Assembly: GCA_947044365.1 (NCBI GenBank)
Contig: OX345637.1
Location: 10,435,576 to 10,499,575, forward strand
Reading direction: 5' to 3'
From: Petrosia ficiformis
Taxonomy: Eukaryota > Porifera > Demospongiae > Haplosclerida > Petrosiidae
Length of the DNA: 64,000 bases
Made by a program: the position numbers and the translations under genes. Of this stretch, positions 34,577-46,004 are shown in pieces (the stretch's first letter is position 1; each line of letters starts with the position of its first letter). A model generated the notes under the pieces. It made no database searches. It worked only from the letters and a program-made list of their open reading frames with translations, and was not told the origin of the DNA.

Positions 34577-36564
34577 TATACACATATAATGTTAGTGAGT
34601 TTGGTACCTATACTATCAGTATAACAGCTGTTATAAGTGAAGATCTGGAGGGAGAAAGAAATGAAAAGATTATAAACATTGAAACAGGTAAATTATATTG
34701 TTTTAATTTATGAGTCCTGATTACTAATTTTATTACTATTCTTGTGTTTATAGTAGTATAATAGACTATGATATTGAAATTAGACTTGAAAATGGTAATT
34801 GGATTATAAACACAATTATAAGAGTGAGTCACTGATACTAATAGCTCTGATACTCTATTAATATACTATTATAGGATACTATTCTCATGAATCCACAACC
34901 TAGTGGAATATATGTATGTATTACTGAAGTGACTGATGAATCAGGATCTTGTATGTATAACAAAACAGGTATTATAACACAATATTCACCAGTAATAACA
35001 GGAGAGATTAATGTTGGGTTTCTGGATGATAATAAGAAGTGGAGTGTCATTGTAGTTTTAATATATGATTCTGGATTGGAAGTTGTTTCTATGAAGCCAA
35101 CAAATATAATTGAGTATATAATAATATAATTATTAATATATTATTAAATTATTTGATGACTATATACACAGTTACATTTGATGTACAAAGAGGAGATGTA
35201 GTTGTACAAGACTCCACAACAGGACGAGTTTGTTTCACATGTATATTTGTTGAAGGAAGTCAGTCATTAGGATGTTCCATTGAATACCTGTGTACAAGAA
35301 CTGAATGTAATGGTCAACCCAATATCACTATAGGCCTTTGGGTAGCCAGAATGTTACAAAGTGTATAGATGGAATTTATACTAGTGATTATAACATATCA
35401 TTTTATGATATTGAACATGATGGTGTTATCAGCAACAAGCCAGCTTATCAGTTAATACAACATAGTAGTCTCCTTCAATCATGACTATGTCTTCATCCGT
35501 AAAATTATCGTCATCATCATCACAAAGAGAAGCAACAACTATAATGCCAACATCTTCTGTATATCCACCTAACGGTAGACAACCATGCACTCATGTACAT
35601 TAATCATTACTAATTCAGACAGTGACATATTATTGATAGATTATCATAATTATTATTACAGAAAGTCAAGCTGAGTCATCCATCACAAGATTTGATTGTA
35701 GGTATCACAGTAGGTGAGTCTAATGAGAGATAATAAATGTGTCTATTATGATTATAATGTTGAATTTAGGTCTGATATCATTTATTATTATTCTGATTGG
35801 TGGTATTATACTAGTTTTAATAGTAAGAAAAATAGAAGTTCTTTCCAAGTGTATAAAAAATCAGGTGAGGATTTAGAGAATGAATGTGCCAGTGTGCATG
35901 CACTGATTGTTAAAATAACATGTATTGGTTAGTGCAGTTGCAAGGATTTAACCATTAGTTGGTTGTTCAGATACATACATCTAACATCATAGCTACTTTG
36001 TACTAATTATATTATAATACGTAAAATATATATGTAGCCAATTATAATCAAATATCATGCCTAATATCTCTTATTAGATGCACAACAAAGGTCTGGCAAC
36101 CTAAAATGACTCAATTAAAATAAATATTCTACTTTGTACATCTATTAGACAGCATAAGGATATTGATATAGTCATCACAACCTACACGACCATTTAAATT
36201 ACAATTTCCACTATTCCTTGCAACTGTACTAACCAATTTAACTTTTGCAGTGTGTACTGAGTGTAAGTAAAAATGCTATCATATACGATATATTATAAGT
36301 TTATGTTGTATAATGTACATGTGTAAGGAATAATGAAGTGTCTTCTTGTTTTATGTTGAAAGTGTTTACTACTCTCTTTTGTAGGATGACATACATTCTG
36401 ATGTGAATGTTGATATTAATCCTTGTTATGATTCAGTTCAGACAAGCAATCGAAAAACTCGTATGACAATGAATCCAAGTTATGAAACAGTACAGAACAG
36501 TACATCAGATCAGTTACATATACAAACTAGACAAAAGTCTCATTATGAAAATGTGAATCCATAA
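34577..36564 (+). pseudogene. Ig/FN3 receptor R2, 5'-truncated copy of R1
   Basis: Nearly identical by eye to 15682-17665 but lacking the signal, Ig and first half of the FN3 exon. It retains the ectodomain exons, a TM exon from about 35770 and the tail exon 36385-36564 (NPCY, NPSY, YENV). Damage: the join to HSP70 sequence, a one-base loss at the exon start near 34755, the same missing donor near 35111, and changes near 35326-35340 that break the frame present in R1. No promoter or start is visible. Confidence 0.8.
35925..36241. mobile_element. MITE in receptor R2 (duplicate of 17025-17341)
   Basis: The same element at the same place as in R1, so it predates the duplication. Confidence 0.7.
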
Positions 36565-36789
36565 TCATCACACTTAGCACATCACTGCTTGAATAAATAT
36601 AATTGTGATACATGATTGTCAATTATAATTGGTTTTTAGTGCTATAGTGATGTCTGTGTTTTTTGTTAGATATAATATAGTATTATAATTATTTTTTAAT
36701 AAGACATTATTATATATGGCGTATTGTTTGTCTCAAATTTAGGCAGAAATTATTATACACTTTGCTGGCTTGATATATGTATTACTATA

Positions 36790-37568
36790 TTAGAACATTG
36801 TGGATTTGAAGTTCAGGGAGGAAAAGTGGTTAAGGGATGCTGGTGTGTCATTTATTATCTGACTTGAAGTTGAACGTTTAATGAACATTGCAATAGTAGG
36901 CATACAGTTAAGAGATGTCAACTGTGATACAGTGAGATTTTGACAAGTACTCGTACTCTCTGAGTCGTGGAATGATGGTCTCCTACGTTTACGACAACTG
37001 TACCCTTCCAACAACAAGTGAACTAGTTCCAATCGAAATGCTAGCAGATCCTTTATGTCTTTTTGTGGAAGCCCTACTTTCTTACAATTATGCTGGTATA
37101 GTATGTACACATTGTTGATTGCAAACTCAAAAAGGTGAAAAAAGATTTGCATCCATGGTCGTTTACACTTATGATCAAAAGCATAGTACTTGTGCAACTG
37201 ATCAGTTTTATCAACTGCCCCCATAAACTTGTTGTATGCAGGCAGAATGGGGGAACTGATTGAGCTACAAGTACTCCTGATTTTTGCCCTACTTGTCCCC
37301 TGTAAACCTTACCCTTCATGGATTGTGAGAAAACATTCGTAACAAAGCTGACAACCTTGCGAACATGGAAAACAAAATAGTTATTCCCACCTGATGAGCA
37401 AGAGTTATACGAACCCTTTGGAGGAGCACTGTTGTCTTTGGGGTCAGTGTCGTCTGTAGGACCTTCCATAACCGTAAATTCTGGGTACATTCCAGAGTAC
37501 AGCGATTGGAGAAGGCCGTGAGCTTTAACCTCACGTTTACGATCAGAAGAAGACGAACATGTAGACAT
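36790..37568 (-). pseudogene. piggyBac-type transposase C-terminal part, frameshifted copy
   Basis: The counterpart of 17891-18670. One T is missing in GCAGGCAGAATGGGGG (about 37240-37255; copy 1 has GCAGGCAGTAATGGGGG), which splits the frame into 37568-37074 and 37224-36790. The rest is nearly unchanged, so the frameshift is younger than the duplication. Confidence 0.8.
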
Positions 37569-37669
37569 GAAAAATTACATAATCATTTAATGCACTTGTA
37601 GTGTATGAATAAAAATAATTAATTATGAGCACAATTATATGCAAAATACTACAAATAATTTAATTAATA

Positions 37670-38040
37670 CGTCATGAATATTCATGAGATTACGGTCACA
37701 ATGATCAATATTCAAACTTTGTGGTTAGTGGGTGGGGTATACTCCACCCTCTACCTATGAATATAGTTAAATCTCAGTGCAATTACATGTAAAATTGGGC
37801 CCAAATTGAAGTAATATGCTCATGAATATTCATGATTGTGTGGTTAGTGGGTGGGGTATACTCCACCCTCTACCTATGAAGATAGTTAAATCTCAGTGCA
37901 ATTACATGTAAAATTGGGCCCAAATTTAAGTAATATGCTCAGGAATATTCGTGAGTTTGACGTCACAATGATCACTATTCATACATTTGTGGTTAGTGGG
38001 TGAGGTATATTCCACCCTCTATCTATGAATATCATTGAAA
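37670..38040. repeat. Duplicate of the 18775-19135 tandem block
   Basis: The same three-unit array with GTGGTTAGTGGGTGGGGTAT, carried along with the segmental duplication. Confidence 0.85.
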
Positions 38041-38498
38041 GTGTTTCAAGACGACAGTTAATTTGCTCATAGTTTCGTACATTTATATTAACAGTTAAAC
38101 TTAGCAGTATCATTAATTAAGAAAGTTAACATATTAATTTGACTACATCAAGTATAAAGTAGCATCTTAATTAAACTAAAGCTCGTGACAATTATTATTA
38201 CAGGCTGTATTACAATTATTATATATATATATATGTATGTATATATACATAATAGTAATAACCTGTCGTCTTGTATTATCAGAGATTATGTAATTATTGT
38301 TATTCACTCAGCAAATGTATCGCTGTGTTCGAGATCTGTACTCATATTATCTAAAACAATAAAAATGATATATATACTTGTACAACAGGATTATCACTTA
38401 CAGTTTCTTAACCCGGGGGCTTTTGAAAAAAGAATGAATTAATTTTAATAATAATTCCAACCACCTTCATTAATTTAAGTTAATTTGGAAGCGAAGAG

Positions 38499-40615
38499 AT
38501 GGTGAAGAGTCGTTTTTTTCGCTTTGCCTGCGCATTCTGTTGTGTAGGATTGTTGTTGATTGCAGTAATATTACTTCAAACTAATAGGCTGGGAGGGATG
38601 GAGATGAATCTATCTCTAGATCGTGTTCAACTTGCTCATCCTGCTCCTCAAGAAAACCTCTGGATTGAGTTATATAATAAGAATACTTTGGTAAGTTTTA
38701 ATTAAAAGTATAATTATCAGTGCATATATATATATGCACTGATAATTATACTTTTAACAGCCCAATTAGACGTGTTATCAACTGATTTCTTTTGTTGAGT
38801 GGGTGTATGTGGTTTCAGCATATAAATAAAGCCACAGTGATACAACTGTCCCAGTAACTACCAGCAATTTAGCGTTTAACTGATTTATGGCACTGGCAGA
38901 TCCTTTGATACACCCACTCAATATTACACACATGTAATAAACAGAAAAATAGATATAATGTAGTCTATTGTACTAGTGATCTGTTGTCTGTAGTTTCTGT
39001 AGTTTATTATTGTATTATTTAGAGACAGATGTCTTGACTCCATTATCCTACTATATATAAGTCCAGATGTTAGATCATTCATCGCACTGTTATACTTATT
39101 ACTAATACATTTGTAATGGACGTTATTACAATACACATACTTGAAGTTTGTGCCCAGTGACATGATTTATCTTGATGACAAGCTTGCGATGTTTATATCA
39201 CATCCAAGGACAACAACTACAGGTTCTATAATTATTATCCTGGTATATAGGATAGCTTACTGTTACAAAATTAATGATTACATCATGTCTATTCAGGACC
39301 GAACCAGAGTGAAATCTTATTACAATTATTGTATCTAAATATGCATATTAGAGTGCACTGAAAGGAAGCTAAATCCAATTAGACTGTAAGGAGTTTACTG
39401 TACTTTAACACAATATAGTATGACCGAGTGTCCCTTTTTGGTCACATAATTATAGTAACACACCTATTTATGGTCACTTATTACACTGGTAACAAAATTT
39501 AATTACTTTGTTATATTTTGTAGATAAGGCGTACAGCCTACTTTGATAACAGATCATTTACTGGAACATCAGTAGTGATAATAGTTGAACAAAATAAAAC
39601 TGCACCAAATATTCAGCCTAAATTCTTTGGTAAAGTAGTCATGTCTAATGGGATGACATATTGTCACGAAGTTGAATACTGGAAAAAGATTGCACCAAGA
39701 TTTAATCCACACCCACCACCATATCGACATGGCCCTGATACTTATTACTGTAACTTATTGAGAATTAAACTTACGAAATTCAGTGAACCACCATTATATA
39801 TTGCTTTGTCACAAAATGAGTTTTGTGATGATTTGCTACCTCCAATGCCTGTATTTTATGATAATCGAAGAAAAAGAGAAAAGTTTGCTGTTTGTATTCA
39901 AAAAGGTATTTTTGGTATTCCAGCTGAGACTTTGATCAGTTTTGTAGAACTCAATAAAGCTCTAGGTGCCTCATTTATAACAATATGGATTCAGACTATA
40001 GAGGAAAGTGTATACAATGCCATGATACCATACGTTGAAAGTGGACTTGTGGAAATGCTAGACTGGAAGGTTACTACACCAATACGAAATTATGGGACTC
40101 ATGCTGCATGTAACGAGTGTGTTTATCGTAATATTCACAGAGCAGAGTATGTAGCACTCCATGATATTGATGAAGTGTTTATACCTTATAAACACGATGA
40201 TTGGTTTGGAATGCTAGATGACCTTGGAAAGATTACGAAGATTACAGATTATGCTGGTTTCAGATTTGAAAGTCTACCTTGGCGCGATAAAGGCAATCAC
40301 TCAAAAATTAAATTAAAATGCAACAGCACATTTCTACCATATTATTTCAAGAATACTTACAGATTGAAAGGCTTTGATAGACGCCGTCCCAAAATGATGC
40401 TTTCAATGGATAGAGCAATTGCTGGACATAATCATATTATTCCATATTATAAAAAGGGAGTCAAAGAATGTTTTCATGTACCACACAAGATAGGAATGTC
40501 TTATCACTACAGAGTCACTCCTATGGATGGTGAATATGTACATAGCAATACTATGGAGAGGTTTGCAAATAAAATCATGCCAAATTTAGAAAAGCACCCA
40601 GTGTGCAACCAATGA
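38499..40615 (+). CDS. GT92-family glycosyltransferase (copy 2)
   Basis: Exons 38499-38690, 39147-39242 and 39524-40615 join in phase 0 and give 459 residues. The signal anchor, AYFDNR, EKFAVCIQKGIFG, HDIDEVFIP and SYHYR are as in copy 1, and the catalytic domain differs at only a handful of residues (for example HPPPY for HPKPY and YRLKGFDRRRP for YRFKGFDKHRP). The stem has a single LAHPAPQENLW unit. Its first intron is short and holds a 56-bp perfect palindrome. No inactivating change is visible, so both copies may work. The role is presumably Golgi glycan extension with unknown acceptor. Confidence 0.88.
38702..38757. repeat. 56-bp perfect palindrome
   Basis: Bases 38702-38729 are followed by their exact reverse complement to 38757, with TTAA at both outer ends. 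The left half matches the intron start in GT92 copy 1; the right half is new there. Confidence 0.95.
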
Positions 40616-40971
40616 TCAACTTGGTTTTAATTTAGTTTTTGTTAGGGAATACATTTTAGTTTTAGTTTAGTTTTAGTTTTCAAAAGCAAATGTAATTTTA
40701 GTTTTGGTAGCCTAATTGTAGTTGAATAAATTCATTTTTATTATAACTATAAATGAGCTATTGCTCATGCCTGTTGTAGAGTCCAGTGTTAGCTAAGAAT
40801 TCTCTGTGGAGTTGTAGATACCACTTTCATCTTTTGGTATTTAAGATACACTTAATTTCAGATACGTACACTGTTAAAAATAGGGGGGGGGGGGGGGGGA
40901 GGTTTCATACACGTTTAAAGATAGTGTATCGTGGTTGTTAAGTAAACGTTTATCTAAACATAGTAATAATT
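40616..40971. other. 3' flank of GT92 copy 2
   Basis: Matches 23215-23580, including the TTTAGTTTTAG repeats and a poly-G run (about 40884-40899, shorter than in copy 1). It ends at the AATT target of the transposon. Confidence 0.8.
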
Positions 40972-43917
40972 GAGAATACCAGCGGCAAGTTAAGTCCACC
41001 CTTGCGCATGCGCAGATTTACGATGGGCAGGACCACTTCTAAACACGTGTAAAAGACAGAATGGATACGATGGAGTGTTGCTCTAGCTCTCAGCCGCTTG
41101 ACTTGTTTACTCTACCACAGCAGTCCTCTAGTAGCACTAGTGGCACACCTAAAATAACAAGGAAAAGGAAACGAAATCCAGATTTGTGGAAAAAAAGTGT
41201 TGCTAAGGCCAAAAGAGCTCGTGGTGAAACTTACCTTTCATCTACCACCGGTAAAGAAGTAGCAGCTGTGTGTCAAGGAGGTCCCTGTAGTTGTAAGAAA
41301 CTCTGTTACTCTAAGTTCACTGATGACGAAAGGCAAAGAATATTCACACTTTTTTGGGAATTAGGTGATAAATCGATCCAGGATGCTTACTTACATGGCT
41401 TAATAAGAGTTAGAAAGATTGCCAGAAGACGTGCTCGGAAATCAGCTGAAGTAAAAAGCCGTAGTGCATCATTTATTTATGTGGTAAGTCATGATAATTA
41501 TTATAAATGTTACTACTTTAAAAATTAAACTTACCCCTACTGTTTTTTATTTAGATTTCAATCCTGTTGTGTATTAGACTATAATAATATTTATTGGGCA
41601 TGGGCAATAGTGCTAAATCACTATCATGATTAGTGGTGCTCCAATATATCAATCAATTGCGATATTGTTAGCAGGCGATATGATATGGTATGCTTACCCA
41701 TATATCAATATATTCTATGCATGTGCATTGTTTAAAAAAAGGGGGTGTTACTATTTGCATTGTGCACTAACTAGCACATTCTTGCGGCTAAGTAGCACAC
41801 CCACATTCCGGCTTGTATAAGTAACATGTGTGCTTGTCACCAGACCTCTCCTCTTCCAAGGGAAGGGGTGCTTCCGCCAGACTACTATCAATACTATATC
41901 ACCCATCCCTGTTATTATGTTCAGTCTTACTCTTATATGTGAGAGTACATGTACTTGTACAAAATCAAGCAGAATTTCGTTTAATTTCTAACTAGTGATG
42001 TACCGATACAGGATTTTTCCACTAAACCAATGATGACTACCGATAAATGTTACAAATTCAGCCTTTTCTCAATAATCATTGGTATTAAGAAAGCTTTAAT
42101 AACATTATAATCATCAATAATGTCACTATATTTACAATAATGGTTACATCACTGAGAAGTAATTGATTCTGATTACTGATCTGATTATTGGTACATCACA
42201 AGTCTAATTTTTTGTAACTGCCATCATAATTTTATCTTGAGTACCATCAATGCTCAGATTATGCTTTTATTGAATCTTTCTTATGCATGTAATTATATAT
42301 TGCCATTTAGATTCGTGCTAATGGAGATGAAAGAATTGTTTGTCGGCAAGCATTCATTAACATGCATGGTATCACAGCTGGTAGAGTCCAACATATGTCT
42401 TTTTATGCTAGAACATCTCCTACACCTCCAGTGGATAAATGGGGTAAACAGCCAAACCCACATGCAACAGAACATAATATTAAACAACAAATTCGGGAGC
42501 ATATAAAATCTTTCCCTACTGTACAAAGCCATTATGGACGAGCAAAAGAAGCAAAAGGCAGAAAATATTTATCTTCATATCTGTCTGTTGCTACCATGCA
42601 TGATCTCTACCTCCAAAAGTATGAACCTGAAGAATATGCCAAAAAAGATGATAGAAATTTTCGTGTTACATATGACTATTATCGTGAATATTTCAATACC
42701 CACTTCAATCTTGGTTTTGGCATTCCCAGTTCTGACACTTGTGGAATGTGTGATGAAATTAACAGAAAAATACATGATGCTAAGTCTACTGAGAATAAAC
42801 GCAGATTAGAGGAAGAAAAGGAAAGTCATTTACGTAAATCACAGCAGTTTTACTCAGAAATCCGTACCTGTACTGAAATGGTTAAACAAAGTACCAACAT
42901 GGCCTGTTTATCTTTTGATTTTGAGCAAAATCTCCCACTGCCACATATCCCTACTAATGAGATTTTTTATTTACGGCAGCTTTGGCTATATGTATTTTGC
43001 ATACATAATATGTCTAATGGTCAGGCCAATTTTTACTGCTGCCCTGAAACTACTGCTCACTGTGGTTCTAATGAAGTGGCATCTCTACTCTTTCATTACG
43101 TAAATAAATTAAAGAATATTGATACTCTGTATTTATTTTCGGATTCTTGTGGTGGTCAAAACAAAAACACAACAATTATTCACCTTCTTTACACACTCGT
43201 CAAGCTAGGAATTTTCAAAAGAATCCAACATGTTTTTCCTGTTAGAGGGCATTCATTTCTGCCATGCGACAGAGACTTTGGCTTAATTGAACAAAAGAAG
43301 AGAAGAGTAGATCGTATTTATACCCCAAGTCAATGGATTGACATGATTAAGACTGCAAGACGTAATCATCCTTTCGAAGTAATTTAAGTGAATCAAGGCA
43401 TGTTTTTTGATTTTCAAAAACATTTTTCTACATTTTTAAAAAAGACTGTTCAGCAAAAAAAAGAAAAACTTAGAATTCGAGATGTTCGAGTATTTGAATA
43501 TTCTGAAGAACACATAGATGAAGTTTGGGCAAAATATTATGATGATGTACAAGGTGAATGGCACAAGTTTACCATTGAGAAAAAAAGACTAAAAAAACAT
43601 CTAGTACCATTCTTTCTTTACCTTCAGAACCTTCAAGTCATGGTATACTTCCATTAACTCAATCTAAAGTTGACGATCTAAAAAAGATAATATTTAAGTA
43701 TGTTCCTCGTGAATCACGTTCATTTTATGATGAAATTATACAAGCCTGTGTGGATTCTAGTGATAATTCTTGCACAGAATGACTACTGATACTTTGAAAA
43801 TTTCATAAAAATATTTGTTTTGAGTTTGAATCATTAATTTAGTAATAATAAAATAATTTTTTTGGGTGAAATAACATAAAATGGACTTATCCAGTTCTTC
43901 CATGGTATAACTCAATT
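40968..43917 (+). mobile_element. Sola-like DNA transposon, 2942 bp, with AATT target duplication
   Basis: The element spans 40972-43913 and is flanked by AATT on both sides; copy 1 has a single AATT at the equivalent place (23577-23580). The ends are imperfect inverted repeats: left GAGAATACCAGCGGCAAG with AAGTCCA a few bases on, right (reverse complement) GAGTTATACCATGGAAG likewise followed by AAGTCCA. GAG ends and a 4-bp duplication are what I recall for Sola elements, so the superfamily is tentative. Confidence 0.85.
41061..43782 (+). pseudogene. Transposase of the Sola-like element, decayed
   Basis: Exon 41061-41483 (basic, with the Cys-rich CQGGPCSCKKLC) joins in phase to exon 42311 onward. 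The second exon carries VCRQAFINMHGITAGR, TCGMCDEI, LSFDFEQNLPLPHIPTNEIF, LYLFSDSCGGQNKN and GHSFLPCDRDFGLIE. The Asp in SFDFEQ, FSDSC and CDRDFG are candidates for an RNase-H-like DDE core. TAA at 43385-43387 interrupts the frame, which then continues in the same frame to about 43620, after which the matching C terminus is in another frame and ends at 43780-43782. So there is one nonsense change and one frameshift. This protein type recurs in many animal genomes; the exact family needs a search. Confidence 0.75.
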
Positions 43918-44735
43918 ATAAAGTAAATCATTCAATAGGAATGATATTTTCAACATCATCATTTTGTAGACACTCTCACTAACTTTAGTTTGTGAAAGAA
44001 CAAAAGTAACCATGACAACTTGGTTTGCACTCCAGGGGTGTTATTTTTAAACATGCGTATGAGCACTGCATTTTTAACAGTGTATCAATCACAAATTAAT
44101 AGTGGTGCCCATTGTCAGAAACATTCTACAATGCATGAATGAATTCACTAACATTGTCATTGAATATTGGTAAAGTGAGAATTTATGTAATGGAGAAACA
44201 AAAGAAGTTCACAAAATTTTATTTGCAACACTAACAGTAACAGCAGACATTGAAATGAAACTTAATTAATATTTTTATATAGGTAGCACCTCTGTGACAT
44301 CCAGTAATTGGCTATTTTCTGTACATTTTACTTCTGTCTTGCACTTGACTGGACACATTGTCTGACTATACTTATTAAAAGAGTAAAATAAGAACAGTAA
44401 CCTCACAGCGAGGTTAATTATTAGTCAAGAGCAGTCATGACATAGTGGGTTACTTCTATATCTCTCATAAGCCATAAATGGGTGAATATGAACAACGATT
44501 GCACAGTAGCAATAGTATAGTCAAGCTATTAAGGTTGTAGTCTTTTCCGTGGGCGGATGCTACTCCAATCAGACTGAATCAGTTTCTAGTCTTGCCAGCT
44601 TCTTCTGCATACTCAATTCTGTATCTTTTGGAAGCCACACCCACCCAGGGGTATAATTATTGGGCCTAAATGTTTTCACTGATAGTTTATTTTCAGAAAC
44701 AAAGCTAAACACGGCCCACGGGTGGGAAACAATGG
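43918..44735. other. Continuation of the duplicated 3' flank
   Basis: Matches 23581-24365 with small indels. No gene recognised. Confidence 0.75.
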
Positions 44736-45390
44736 CGGGTAACTGTAGTTGCTCTCTGAGAAAGATCGGAGTTTGATAGTGCCTAGAAAGGTAGATTTTA
44801 TGGTTTCAGTGAAAAGCTACAGAATTCAGCTTTCTTCAGCCTTTTGTAACTATAAAAGTAAAATGAATTTCCAGAAAACGGCTCTATTTGTTTTCTCTAA
44901 ATGCATTGTACTTGGTGCACGCCATGATTGGTTGGCGTGGCTTTCTCCATGGCGGGTAACTGTAGTTGGTCTCTGAGAAAGATCGGAGTTTGATAGTGCC
45001 TAGAAAGGTAGATTTTATGGTTTCAGTGAAAAGCTACAGAATTCAGCTTTCTTCAGCCTCTTGTAACTAAAGTAAAATGAATTTCCAGAAAAGGGCTCTA
45101 TTTGTTTTCTCTAAATGCATTGTACTTGGTGCACGCCATGATTGGTGGGCGTGGCTTTCTCCATGGCGGGTAACTGTAGTGGTCTCTGAGAAAGATCGGA
45201 GTTTGATAGTGCCTAGAAAGGTAGATTTTATGGTTTCAGTGAAAAGCTACAGAATTCAGCTTTCTTCAGCCTCTTGTAACTATAAAAGTAAAATGAATTT
45301 CCAGAAAACGGCTCTATTTGTTTTCTCTAAATGCATTGTACTTGGTGCACGCCATGATTGGTGGGCGTGGCTTTCTTCGTTTGTACTTAT
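44735..45390. repeat. Tandem triplication of a unit of about 215 bp
   Basis: Three near-identical units contain CTCTGAGAAAGATCGGAGTT, AAAGCTACAGAATTCAGC, CCAGAAAA(C/G)GGCTCTATTTG and GCACGCCATGATTGG. The orthologous place in copy 1 has one unit (24360-24543). The open frame at 45077-45568 runs through two units and is likely fortuitous. Confidence 0.88.
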
Positions 45391-45549
45391 TGCGATTACA
45401 AAAATGGACATTTTATATATGTTTTATCAATTCCAGGACCCTATAAAGGTGATTAGAAGATATGAAGGTTGCCATTACACCAGGTTAGAGTCATATTATA
45501 TAATATTCTATTTTGAAACTGATTGGAGTCGCATCCGCCCACTCCCTAG

Positions 45550-45960
45550 TACCACCTTAATTAACTAATTTTCAGTTTACCTGCAAAATTCACATGGTGT
45601 CTGGATGTCGCCACAAACCTTACACATTCATAGCTACCAATGGATTTGAGATGGTGGAAGGTCATAGAAATGCATACAGCAATATTGTATTCATTATTTC
45701 CAGTTTTACTACATCTTTGCTTCCACATGATTATAGCAGTCGGAATAATGATTATTGATTTAATTGTATTGGTTAATATGTAAGCATTTGGAAAAAAAAA
45801 AGTTACAAAACAACACAACTTTACATATGGTCACGTCATGCGTGACTCATTATTGATCATATTGGAATTCACAGCCACATGTATGAACGAAAAGGGCGTA
45901 CGGACGGGTATGCGGGTCCGGGTAACGCCGGAGGTGGGCGTGGCCAATGTTATTATTTTA
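45550..45960. other. Block found inverted at the right edge, then GC-rich patch
   Basis: 45555-45785 matches the reverse complement of 63250-63476. The stretch 45890-45950 (GCGTACGGACGGGTATGCGG and following) is unusually GC-rich and CpG-rich for this window and directly precedes receptor R3. Confidence 0.7.
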
Positions 45961-46004
45961 TTTATTTTGTGCGCGGAATGGGAATGGGGAATTTGAATTG
46001 ATTT

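Noticed and set aside
45077..45568. 163-codon frame as a gene
   Set aside because: It runs through two units of a tandem repeat and has no family resemblance or splice context.
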